From positions 55,395-119,394 of the forward strand of contig JBCBRM010000026.1 in assembly GCA_039819665.1 (NCBI GenBank): a DNA stretch of 64,000 nucleotides, in the 5' to 3' direction. The notes beneath the pieces were generated by a model that worked only from the letters and a program-made list of their open reading frames with translations, made no database searches and was not told the origin of the DNA. Every line of letters starts with the position of its first letter. Position 1 is the stretch's first letter. The stretch comes from JAWPMV01 sp039819665 (GTDB lineage Bacteria; Bacteroidota; Bacteroidia; J057). Shown here piece after piece: positions 42,035 through 50,259 of the stretch. Position numbers and translations under genes: made by a program.

Positions 42035-43405
42035 CTATTTGCGATATCTACGAAGATAAGCCTCTGCTTTGGGATGATGCAAATCTGCTGCCCGCTCCCA
42101 GGCCTTGATAGCAGATTGAGGTTTGCCCAAATTCTTTAGGGCAACTCCCCGATTAAAGTGAACCGAGCGAAAGTCAGGAGCGATTTCCAGGGCCTGGTCA
42201 TAGTATTTTAGTGCATTCTCATATTGCGAATTTGCAAGAGATGCATTTCCTCTTCCCAAATAAGCATCTGGATTTTTAGGATTTAGTCGTATAGCTTTAT
42301 CAAAAGCACGAGCAGCTTCATCAAAATTTTGCCTTTCAATCAAGGCAAATCCTTTAAATAAATAAGCCTCTGGGATATCTCCCCCCCGTGCTTCATATAA
42401 CTCCCATTGTGCATTGGCTGCATAGAATTTGCCCAATTCATAATTTGCTTTTGCGGCAAGAAGATAACTTTCTGGAAAATCCCTATCTAGTTCCTGCACC
42501 CGCTTCACTGCATCCAGACAATTTTGGAAATCTTTGGCCTTGAAATAAACCCCTGCCAGTACCAACCAGCTTTCCACATTTTCCGGATCGATATAGATGC
42601 TTTTCCGGAGTAAATCAATCGCTTCAGTAAAACGATTGAGAGACTCCAGAATTTTTCCCTTTAAAAAGAAATATGCAGCATTTCCTTCTTCCTTCTCATC
42701 ATCCAAAACATCTAAATCCGTCCAGGCCAACGCAGGTGCATCCGCTCGTACAAAGCACTCTGCACGTTTTAATTTGAGTTCCTGATCTTCTGAGTAAACA
42801 TTCAGGGCTCTTTTACTTAAGGAAAGGGCTTCCTTTAATTCTCCTCTTTCAAGATGGAGGTCAACTAGTTTGATAAACAATGATTTACCAGCCCCTTCAT
42901 GATCCAAAGCCTGGTACAAATCCTTTATTCCTTCCTCCTCTCTTCCCAAAGCGAAAAAACTCTCGCTTCGCATTTCAAGAAGCGTAGAAGAAAAGCCATC
43001 AGAGTGGTCTTTAAAGGACTGAAAATCCGATAGGGCCTTTCTATGCTCTCCTTTTTTCTGATAGGTAAGAGCACGATTTAAATAACTGCTGGGATGGCCT
43101 GGATTAAATTGAAGGGCTCGCTCATAATCTCGAATAGCTCCGGCTAAATCTCCCATTTCAAACTTACAATTTGCCCGATTGAAATGGGGATAGTCGATGC
43201 GAGGGTCTAGCTGGATGGCTTTGGAATAATCGCGGATGGCTCGTTCATACTTTCCCAATGCAAATCTCGCAGAACCTCGATTATTGAAAACCTCTAATTT
43301 TTCAATCCCTTTCAGGACCAATTGGGTATATGCAGACTCTGCCCGCTCAAAATCTCCCAATTCCAAGAGTCGATGGGCAGTTTTCAGCAGGACATCAGTA
43401 TTCAT
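42035..43405 (-). CDS. TPR-repeat protein
   Basis: The 456-aa protein is composed almost entirely of 34-residue tetratricopeptide repeats (about 12 by eye), for example NRGSARFALGKYERAIRDYS, KAIQLDPRIDYPHFNRANCK and YDQALEIAPDFRSVHFNRG. TPR proteins act as scaffolds; no export signal or membrane segment is visible, so this one is cytoplasmic. It lies between an overlooked small zinc-finger gene (15 bases upstream) and the thioesterase gene (four bases downstream). The repeats give no catalytic hint. Confidence 0.93.
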   Translation of the reverse strand: MNTDVLLKTAHRLLELGDFERAESAYTQLVLKGIEKLEVFNNRGSARFALGKYERAIRDYSKAIQLDPRIDYPHFNRANCKFEMGDLAGAIRDYERALQFNPGHPSSYLNRALTYQKKGEHRKALSDFQSFKDHSDGFSSTLLEMRSESFFALGREEEGIKDLYQALDHEGAGKSLFIKLVDLHLERGELKEALSLSKRALNVYSEDQELKLKRAECFVRADAPALAWTDLDVLDDEKEEGNAAYFFLKGKILESLNRFTEAIDLLRKSIYIDPENVESWLVLAGVYFKAKDFQNCLDAVKRVQELDRDFPESYLLAAKANYELGKFYAANAQWELYEARGGDIPEAYLFKGFALIERQNFDEAARAFDKAIRLNPKNPDAYLGRGNASLANSQYENALKYYDQALEIAPDFRSVHFNRGVALKNLGKPQSAIKAWERAADLHHPKAEAYLRRYRK

Positions 43406-43420
43406 ACGTTTGATTGATTC

Positions 43421-43606
43421 TTATAATGGGTGGTCTTTAGGTAATCTTCCTGAACCGTTGCACCATTCACATCGATCGCGATTGCGGGTGTTTTGCCACC
43501 AACCTTTTCCATTGCAGCGACTACACTTCTTTGTCTCAGATAAGACTTCTTCAAAGAGGTAACGGCCCCCTTCATAAAGAGCTCCAACAGCAAAGGCAAT
43601 TAAAAT
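43421..43606 (-). CDS. Small membrane-anchored DnaJ-type zinc-finger protein, non-standard start
   Basis: The frame 43421-43618 lacks ATG, GTG and TTG but encodes a convincing protein. A hydrophobic segment LILIAFAVGALYEGGRYLFE is followed by two DnaJ-type motifs, CSRCNGKGW and CEWCNGSGR, 18 residues apart, and ends PKDHPL. The Cys pairs should bind one zinc. The upstream frame is closed by TAA at 43619-43621, so translation must begin at ATC, ATT (43606 or 43600) or another rare codon; AAAGGA lies eight bases ahead of the first ATT. Alternatively it is a slightly decayed gene or has a sequencing error. The stop is 15 bases before the TPR gene. Confidence 0.62.
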   Translation of the reverse strand: MLIAFAVGALYEGGRYLFEEVLSETKKCSRCNGKGWWQNTRNRDRCEWCNGSGRLPKDHPL

Positions 43607-43699
43607 TAATTGGATCCTTTATGTTTCCCGATTTGTGCTTGTACCTATAAAAATAAAAATGGGGCACCGAATTAGCAAAAATTGCTCATCAGTTCGACA

Positions 43700-44938
43700 T
43701 CATGCCCTTCCGCTTTTCAGCGTAATAACCGTAATCTCCGGACGAATGCCCACCCGACCGGGAAAACCCAGGTAGCCAAAGCCACGATTTACATAGAGAT
43801 ATTGTTCTCCTTGCTTATACAAATCCGCCCACTGTTGGTAGACATATTTTACCGGGCTCCATTTAAATCTTTTGGTGTCTATGCCAAATTGCATTCCGTG
43901 GGTATGGCCAGAAAACGTAATATCAATATCGGGATACTCTGGGATCACCTGTTCCAACCAATGACTGGGATCGTGAGATAAAAGTAGTTTCACAGGTATT
44001 TCTTCTGTCCCTTTATGAGCTTTTGATAAATCTCCGTATTTGGGAAATCTTGCTTTAGCCCCCCAGTTTTCAATTCCGATCACAGCTATCTTTTCTCCTC
44101 CTTTTTCTAATATTCTATGCTCATTGATCAAAAGGTCCCAGCCCATCTCTTTCTGTATATTCGCTAGCTTCCTAAGGTTAGCCTCTTTTGCTTCTTTATT
44201 CGGCCAGTATACATAGTCCCCATAATCGTGATTCCCAAAAATGGAGTATACCCCATACTTTGCCTCCAACTGACCAAAAAGTTCTTTATAATCTTCCATT
44301 TCATCCGCCACATTATTTACCAGATCACCTGTAAAGAAGATTGTATCTGCCTTTTGCTCTTTGATGAGTTCAATCCCTTTAGCTACGGCATTTTTATTCC
44401 AGAAAGTACCTGAATGAACATCGGATATTTGCAAAACCTTAAAACCATCAAAAGCTTTAGGCAAATTGGCTAAGTAAACTGTTGATTTTCTCACCGCATA
44501 ATCATGAGCACCGATCAGAATTCCCCAGCTAATCGCAGCTAAGGTAAATAAAGCCAGAATTCCTCCAATAAAGATCATCCAAAAAGACCGCTCAGCTGCA
44601 TAAGGAGAGCCTGTGCTTTCTGCCCAAATCCAAAATAGTAACCTCCGAATATCATCTAGAACCAGACTCAGGATTAAAAAGGTTTTGGCCACATAAATAG
44701 TGAAAATGAAAACCATAATTATGGTTCTTGCCCTTTTCCCTAAAACCTGAGGATCAATAAAGTGATAAGCAAAAAGGCAAATTATGGTAATCACACTCAG
44801 TCCCCGGTATCCATAAGTGGCAGTGGATTGAATGGAAGCAGAAAGAGGAGCCAGCAATACCCGAATGGCTTCAAAGGCATAGAAATCAATTAATAATAGA
44901 ATCAATGCAAGAATCGGGATGGCAATACGTTTATTCAT
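43700..44938 (-). CDS. Membrane-anchored metallophosphoesterase
   Basis: The 412-aa protein has four or five membrane segments in its first 150 residues (for example IAIPILALILLLIDFYAF and TIIMVFIFTIYVAKTFLI). The C-terminal calcineurin-like phosphoesterase domain has all its metal sites: LQISDVHSGTFW, DTIFFTGDLVNNV, SIFGNHDYGDYVYWP, LLLSHDPSHWLEQ and FSGHTHGMQFGI. It resembles YkuE/YaeI-type enzymes that act on lipid-linked phosphates such as UDP-diacylglucosamine. The gene is divergent from the EF-hand/coiled-coil protein. Confidence 0.93.
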   Translation of the reverse strand: MNKRIAIPILALILLLIDFYAFEAIRVLLAPLSASIQSTATYGYRGLSVITIICLFAYHFIDPQVLGKRARTIIMVFIFTIYVAKTFLILSLVLDDIRRLLFWIWAESTGSPYAAERSFWMIFIGGILALFTLAAISWGILIGAHDYAVRKSTVYLANLPKAFDGFKVLQISDVHSGTFWNKNAVAKGIELIKEQKADTIFFTGDLVNNVADEMEDYKELFGQLEAKYGVYSIFGNHDYGDYVYWPNKEAKEANLRKLANIQKEMGWDLLINEHRILEKGGEKIAVIGIENWGAKARFPKYGDLSKAHKGTEEIPVKLLLSHDPSHWLEQVIPEYPDIDITFSGHTHGMQFGIDTKRFKWSPVKYVYQQWADLYKQGEQYLYVNRGFGYLGFPGRVGIRPEITVITLKSGRA

Positions 44939-45089
44939 ATGAGCTCGGAACTAATCTATACACATGACACAGATAGGTTTTTAATTGTGACATTCAAGAT
45001 GTACTTTTATCCCAATCTGTTATAGGTCAAGTCTTTTCAAATCAAACACCTGATGTCGGAATTGGGGCCGATGTCCTTAAGTTATTTGT

Positions 45090-48000
45090 ATGAAACCTCT
45101 AGTTCATACCACTTTGCTTGCTCTGCTTTGTACCTTAGGCCTCTTCCCCCAGTCATCCTTTAGCCAGGATAAACTGTCAAACTGGTATATCGAAGAAGTG
45201 TTTCTCCTCGCGGACCTTAACGAGGACAAATATCTCAGTGAATCTGAAATTCTGCAACTGAGAGAAAATTTCGCCTATTACCAAAGTCCTGAATATTTCG
45301 AACGTACAGATAAGAACCAAGATGGATACCTGGATTATCCTGAATTCAGATATCGATTTGGTCAGGCACTTGTACATCGCCAGGAAATCGATGGGAAGGA
45401 ATTGAAAATATTATCTGAAAGCTATCCTTATTTTGAGGATGCAGCTTATAAATACCTCAAGCGCCATCCAGAACTTACCGAGCGTTTGATGAACAATCTA
45501 ATCTGGACCCGTGAGCATCCGAATCTCATGAAGCAGATCATATCGGACAGAGCATGGTTAGCTAAAGAAAAAGGTATAGTAGAATCTTTGAGTTCAAATC
45601 TTATCTGGCTTTCTGAGAATCCGATTCTGGCCAAAAAATTCTACCAGGCAAAAAAGTTAACTCCTGTTTCTGGCATCTGGAGGAGCTGGAGCATTTCTCA
45701 TATGGATTACCTTGCCAGTAATACTGTAGATCAAGGTATTCAAATCGACTTTCCCTATTGGCCGGCAGAGGAACCCGATGAAAAGGCCAATAGCCAATTG
45801 GCGGCATCTGCTCCCAGTCCTGGAGAGCGGCAACAATGGGTTGATTCTCTCCTTATGGCAAATCAGTCTCTTCAACTGGCCTATGAAGAAGCAAACAATG
45901 AGCTGGAAAGAAGAGATAGTGTGGCGAAAAGTATTTTCACTTCCCAAATGGATGCACCCGAGGAAAAAAACCTCTCAAAGCTCAAAAAGGAATATGCTGA
46001 TTTGCGAACAAGGGTTCGTCAAATGATGATTGAAAAGAAACTTTCCCGCATCGAAGAGGATAAGTTATTGGAAACCACTATCCGTCAGCGAAAACAGATT
46101 GCCCGCCTTGAAAAGCAACAAGAATTAACGGATGAAAATGGAAGTCTCAGCATAAATAATACAGCTGTACTAGAAGAAGATTTGGCTAAACTTAAAGAAG
46201 ACTTATTAGCCAAAGAGAATAAAATCAATGAATTGAATGAGTCTTTGGGCGAATTGAATACTTCTAATATGAATCTGCTCAAAGAGAAACAAAGCCTTGC
46301 AGCAGATTATGATCGCCTCAAAGAAGAAAAAAGTAAACTTCTTGCTGAGAATGAATCCAACTTAAAAAGTATTTCTGAAAAAGAGCTTTCCACAGAAAAA
46401 GCTTTTACGCAAAAAGAGGAATCTTATAAAACTCAAATCGCTTCCCTTAAAGAAGAGTCTTCCAAACTTTCCAGAAAAAACACTCAATTGCTTGCGGAGA
46501 AAAAAGAGCTGGAAGGAAATCTAACCCGAGTATTGGAGAGCAAAGACCAAGATAATTCAGAACTGATTGCAATAGAGGGACAGTATAAACAACAAATCAC
46601 AGCTTTGGAGATTGAGTTGGAGAAAGCCCAGGCCAAGCTGAATGATAACACAGCTAGTAAGGAGGAGCAAGTCCGTAAGCTGGAAGATGAGCTTCAGGAA
46701 ACTCAAAGTAAACTGGCTAATAACTCAAGCCAAAATGAACAAAAAATAGCCAGTCTTGAAGCGAAGCTGGAAAAAGCAGAAAACAGTTTGGCCGATAAGA
46801 GTGGAAATAGCCAAGAGACAATCAAGGCATTAGAAGAAGAATTGGAAAAAAGCCAGGTGAAATTAGCAGAGCAATCTAATACTTATGAAAAAGAGATTTC
46901 TCAGTTGGAAGCAAAGCTACAGAATTCAAAAAATCTCATAGCTGAGAAGTCAGACAATGTAGAAGAAAAAAATGAATTGCAATCCGAGCTTTCTTCCAGC
47001 AAAGCAGAAATCGCCATGCTTCAAAGCCGTATAGATGAATTGCAATCAAACTCTAGCCTGCGCAGAGAAAATGATCTACAAATCCAAAAAAAGAAATATG
47101 AGCAAGAGATAGCAAATCTGGAGGAAAGTAATGAGAAATTGACAGCATCTCTTGAGCAAAACAATAAGCAGATGGTCGCACTTCTGGCCGAGCAAGATGC
47201 TTTACAACAAAAGCTCACAACAAACCAGGCAAAAGAAGCAAATTTAATACGCCTTGATCCAGCAATTGAGAAACAAAGAGATTCTCTCGAATTAGCCCTA
47301 CAGAATTCTTTGAGTAAAATCGGAAACCTGGAAGAGGAGTTAATCTTATCAGAACAGGCTTTGAAGGAGCAAGAAAAGCAGGTAGAACTCAGCAAAAATA
47401 GCCTTGCAGCAAACTCTCCTGTAGTGGACGAAGAATATGACATCTTGTATTTGCGGGTAAATGAATTGGAATATAACAATGCCAAGCTTAAAGATGAGCT
47501 GGAAGCTACCTTGAGTTTGGCTGGTGAACGTGAGGCTATTCTGGAGAAGCGCCTCAAGAGTAGCATGAAGGAGAGTAAGCGAATGCAAACCAAAATGAAT
47601 CGTTTCAAAAGACGCAAAAGGTTTTACGATTCTGAGGATGGGCAACGAATGGATAAAATGGCCTTAGAGTTGGATGAAAAAAGGAAACGTATCAAAGAAA
47701 TGGATGAAGTAAATCGGGCACTACTCGCTCAACTTCATGCCAATAACAAATATTTGGGACAAAATATTTCCAAAAGAGATCAGTACCAGCAGGAAATGAC
47801 CCGCCTAAAAAGTGATGTCAGCCGTTTGGAATCCGCCAATGATAGCCTCAGTTATTTAGTCGAAAATGGTCAAGGTTTCAATGGCCCACAAAGAGACTCT
47901 TTGCTTGCCTATCAGGAAAGAATATACCGCATGGAGCAACGCATCCTTTATATGCAGAATTCAAATAAAACCCAATTGGCGCGTTTGAATTTGGAAATCG

Positions 48001-48311
48001 ATTCTCTGACGACTGAAGTGAGCACACTGGAAGAAGAAAAAGCTACTATCACCCGTGTGCAAAAGGTTGAAGCAAGTAGAAGTCAGTTGAAAGATGATCG
48101 TGAAAGGAAACTGATACTGCTTCAACAGCAATTAGAGGAAAAGGAACTGACCCTTCGCCAAAAAGAGAAAGTCATTCAGGCAAAAATGAATGAAATCTCT
48201 CAGAAAGAAAAAAAGTACCAGGATATGAGGAAGTGGGAAGAAGAGCTCCATCTACTTGAGCGAAAACTCAAAATTAATCCGGCATACAGGGAAACTAATA
48301 AGGATAATTAA
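45090..48311 (+). CDS. Exported EF-hand and long coiled-coil protein
   Basis: The 1073-aa protein has a signal peptide (about residues 1-26, ending SFSQ) and two EF-hands: DLNEDKYLSESE at 42-53 and the canonical DKNQDGYLDYPE at 74-85. A helical region follows to about residue 240. From about 250 to the C-terminus it is nearly continuous coiled coil, rich in Glu, Lys, Leu and Ser, with heptad patterns and locally repeated words such as KLEDELQETQSKLANNSSQ and EEELEKSQVKLAEQSNT. This is an envelope protein, possibly a calcium-controlled spacer or scaffold. The gene is single, with a strong terminator. I do not know a named family for it. Confidence 0.85.
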   Translation: MKPLVHTTLLALLCTLGLFPQSSFSQDKLSNWYIEEVFLLADLNEDKYLSESEILQLRENFAYYQSPEYFERTDKNQDGYLDYPEFRYRFGQALVHRQEIDGKELKILSESYPYFEDAAYKYLKRHPELTERLMNNLIWTREHPNLMKQIISDRAWLAKEKGIVESLSSNLIWLSENPILAKKFYQAKKLTPVSGIWRSWSISHMDYLASNTVDQGIQIDFPYWPAEEPDEKANSQLAASAPSPGERQQWVDSLLMANQSLQLAYEEANNELERRDSVAKSIFTSQMDAPEEKNLSKLKKEYADLRTRVRQMMIEKKLSRIEEDKLLETTIRQRKQIARLEKQQELTDENGSLSINNTAVLEEDLAKLKEDLLAKENKINELNESLGELNTSNMNLLKEKQSLAADYDRLKEEKSKLLAENESNLKSISEKELSTEKAFTQKEESYKTQIASLKEESSKLSRKNTQLLAEKKELEGNLTRVLESKDQDNSELIAIEGQYKQQITALEIELEKAQAKLNDNTASKEEQVRKLEDELQETQSKLANNSSQNEQKIASLEAKLEKAENSLADKSGNSQETIKALEEELEKSQVKLAEQSNTYEKEISQLEAKLQNSKNLIAEKSDNVEEKNELQSELSSSKAEIAMLQSRIDELQSNSSLRRENDLQIQKKKYEQEIANLEESNEKLTASLEQNNKQMVALLAEQDALQQKLTTNQAKEANLIRLDPAIEKQRDSLELALQNSLSKIGNLEEELILSEQALKEQEKQVELSKNSLAANSPVVDEEYDILYLRVNELEYNNAKLKDELEATLSLAGEREAILEKRLKSSMKESKRMQTKMNRFKRRKRFYDSEDGQRMDKMALELDEKRKRIKEMDEVNRALLAQLHANNKYLGQNISKRDQYQQEMTRLKSDVSRLESANDSLSYLVENGQGFNGPQRDSLLAYQERIYRMEQRILYMQNSNKTQLARLNLEIDSLTTEVSTLEEEKATITRVQKVEASRSQLKDDRERKLILLQQQLEEKELTLRQKEKVIQAKMNEISQKEKKYQDMRKWEEELHLLERKLKINPAYRETNKDN

Positions 48312-48329
48312 GGATTTCTCCACACGAAT

Positions 48330-48371
48330 AAAAAGCCCCAATTTGATCGTTTATGCGAATTGGGGCTTTTT
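48330..48371 (+). terminator. Intrinsic terminator of the coiled-coil gene
   Basis: AAAAAGCCCCAATT (48330-48343) and AATTGGGGCTTTTT (48358-48371) form a perfect 14-bp stem with a 14-base loop. It lies 19 bases past the stop codon and ends in a T run. Confidence 0.88.
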
Positions 48372-48468
48372 ATTTGCCTTGACCCTTTCCGGATTTTTTG
48401 GTCTAATAGTATGAGATTACGTATTTTTCCGTTCTATAAGTAAAGCATTCTATAATCGTACTCTTACT

Positions 48469-49065
48469 ATGCGCATATTCCTGATTAGCCTGTTCCTATG
48501 TTTTTTTACCCAGGGACTCATCGCTCAAGTTGATACCACAGGCACAGCTATTGATACAACTGCAAATGATACTTCTCGTGTAAATCCCGAAATGTTATCT
48601 CGAGGATTCACCCCGGGCCCCAGACTTGATGCCTACCAGCTCAAGAACAGTAAGTGGTATTATAGTATCAATGATGCAGTACGTGATCCGGAAAGGGTAT
48701 ATAAACTTTCCCTTAGTGGACAGAAATACAAAGAATTACCTCCGGGTCTCGATCGTTTCTCCAATCTGCAAGTACTCAACCTTAGCAATAATAAGCTCAA
48801 AACCATTCCTGCAGACATCAGTCGCCTTCAGAATCTGGAAGTATTGATCCTGAGTAAAAATAGGATCAATCGCCTGCCCGAGGAGATCAAAAATATGGAA
48901 AACCTCACTACCATTTACCTCAGTAATAACCGTCTGGTAGAGGTTCCTGCCTGGATTGGAGGCCTTAGTAAATTGAGAAGCCTGGATCTTTCCCTAAACA
49001 ATCTCACTCGCTATGAAATCGAATTGGTGCAGCAGAGGTTACCCCGCTGTAAGATAACGCATTAG
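48469..49065 (+). CDS. Secreted leucine-rich-repeat protein
   Basis: The 198-aa protein has a signal peptide (about residues 1-20, ending GLIAQ), a Thr/Asp-rich linker, and about four leucine-rich repeats of the bacterial/Ras-suppressor type near residues 96-190: NLQVLNLSNNKLKTIPADI, NLEVLILSKNRINRLPEEI, NLTTIYLSNNRLVEVPAWI and KLRSLDLSLNNLTR. It is a probable protein-binding surface protein; there is no T9SS domain. It lies upstream of pheS on the same strand, separated by an intergenic palindrome. Confidence 0.9.
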   Translation: MRIFLISLFLCFFTQGLIAQVDTTGTAIDTTANDTSRVNPEMLSRGFTPGPRLDAYQLKNSKWYYSINDAVRDPERVYKLSLSGQKYKELPPGLDRFSNLQVLNLSNNKLKTIPADISRLQNLEVLILSKNRINRLPEEIKNMENLTTIYLSNNRLVEVPAWIGGLSKLRSLDLSLNNLTRYEIELVQQRLPRCKITH

Positions 49066-49068
49066 GGG

Positions 49069-49156
49069 AACGTGTTGATGTGTTGACGTGCTGGTGTGCG
49101 GGAGGTATATCGGAGATTAACACCAACACGCTAACACCCTAATACTCCAACACGTT
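49069..49156. repeat. Intergenic imperfect palindrome, GTGTT/AACAC class, copy 5
   Basis: The left arm AACGTGTTGATGTGTTGACG (from 49069) pairs with the right arm ending ACTCCAACACGTT (49120-49156). The outer nine bases, AACGTGTTG and CAACACGTT, match perfectly; the inner part needs an 8-base gap. It lies between the LRR gene and pheS. Confidence 0.6.
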
Positions 49157-49162
49157 TTTTCC

Positions 49163-49192
49163 TTGAACCCTTGAACACCTTTCTGTAACTTG
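49163..49192 (+). promoter_or_regulatory. Promoter of pheS
   Basis: TTG at 49163-49165, a 20-base spacer and TAACTTG at 49186-49192 fit the Bacteroidota pattern TTG-N(17-23)-TAnnTTTG (one base missing). It lies 20 bases before the pheS start and just after the intergenic palindrome, so pheS probably has its own promoter. Confidence 0.55.
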
Positions 49193-49211
49193 CGCGCGTT
49201 AGAAAATTAAG

Positions 49212-50231
49212 ATGCAGGATAAAATTCAACAGATACTGGCAGAGGTAGATTCCTTTGTAGTAGAGAAAGCAGAGGACCTTGAGGAGTACCGCCATAAGTA
49301 CACCGTCAAAAAAGGCATCATCAATCAGATGTTCAATGAGTTTCGTAACCTTCCCGGTGAACAAAAGCGGGAGTTAGGGAAACCTTTGAACGAGCTAAAA
49401 AATCGTGCGCAGGCACGCCTGGAAGAATTTCAGAAAGGACTCAAGGCGCAGAATCAATCAGCCAACAAGCCGCATGATCTTACCCTGCCTGGTGATCCCT
49501 TTGTTACCGGTGGCAGGCATCCACTTTCTATTGTCCTCAATCGCATCGTCAGTATTTTTGAGAAAATCGGTTTTACCGTAGCTGAAGGTCCTGAGATTGA
49601 AGATGACTGGCACAATTTCTCCGCCCTTAATTTTCCAGACAATCACCCTGCAAGAGATATGCAGGATACCTTCTTCGTAAATCGCGATCCTGAATATGTG
49701 CTGCGTACCCATACTTCATCCGTGCAGGTGCGTGTGATGGAAGATTCCCAACCGCCGATTCGTGTGCTTTCGCCAGGAAGGGTATATCGCAATGAAGCTA
49801 TCTCAGCTCGTGCTCATTGTTTCTTCCACCAGGTAGAAGGATTGGTAGTAGACGAAAACATCAGCTTTGCAGATATGAAGCAAGCGCTTCTGTATTTCGC
49901 CAGAGAAATGTTTGGAGAAGGTGTAAATATCAAGCTCAGACCTTCTTATTTCCCATTTACAGAAATTAGTGCAGAAATGGATGTTACCTGTGGAGTCTGT
50001 GGGGGAAAAGGATGTAATGTATGTAAGCACACCGGCTGGTTGGAAATCATGGGATGTGGCATGGTCGACCCCAATGTATTAGAAAACTGTAATATCGATT
50101 CCAGTAAATACTCCGGTTACGCATTTGGAATGGGTGTGGAACGTATCGCACAGATTCTCTACAGGGTCCCAGACTTGAGATTGTATTCCCAAAACGATAT
50201 TCGCTTTTTGCGATTGTTTGAGAAAATATAA
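49212..50231 (+). CDS. pheS: Phenylalanine-tRNA ligase alpha subunit
   Basis: The 339-aa protein is the catalytic alpha subunit, which charges tRNA-Phe with phenylalanine. Motif 2 and 3 are seen in TSSVQVRVMEDSQPPIRVLS, FHQVEGLVVDENISFADMKQ, and near FGMGVERIAQILYRVPDLR. The N-terminal coiled coil (about residues 1-85) is the tRNA-binding arm. A Cys-rich insertion, VCGGKGCNVCKHTGW, with four Cys, is seen in Bacteroidota PheS and may bind zinc. No beta-subunit gene (pheT) is in the window. The gene is 28 bases before the acetate kinase fusion. Confidence 0.97.
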   Translation: MQDKIQQILAEVDSFVVEKAEDLEEYRHKYTVKKGIINQMFNEFRNLPGEQKRELGKPLNELKNRAQARLEEFQKGLKAQNQSANKPHDLTLPGDPFVTGGRHPLSIVLNRIVSIFEKIGFTVAEGPEIEDDWHNFSALNFPDNHPARDMQDTFFVNRDPEYVLRTHTSSVQVRVMEDSQPPIRVLSPGRVYRNEAISARAHCFFHQVEGLVVDENISFADMKQALLYFAREMFGEGVNIKLRPSYFPFTEISAEMDVTCGVCGGKGCNVCKHTGWLEIMGCGMVDPNVLENCNIDSSKYSGYAFGMGVERIAQILYRVPDLRLYSQNDIRFLRLFEKI

Positions 50232-50259
50232 GAGGAATCCTCTTTTTAACGCATAGATC

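Noticed and set aside
43402..43599. A 65-codon frame with ATG before the TPR gene
   Set aside because: It overlaps the zinc-finger frame in another phase. The zinc-finger frame has two matched CxxCxGxG motifs; this one has no recognisable feature.
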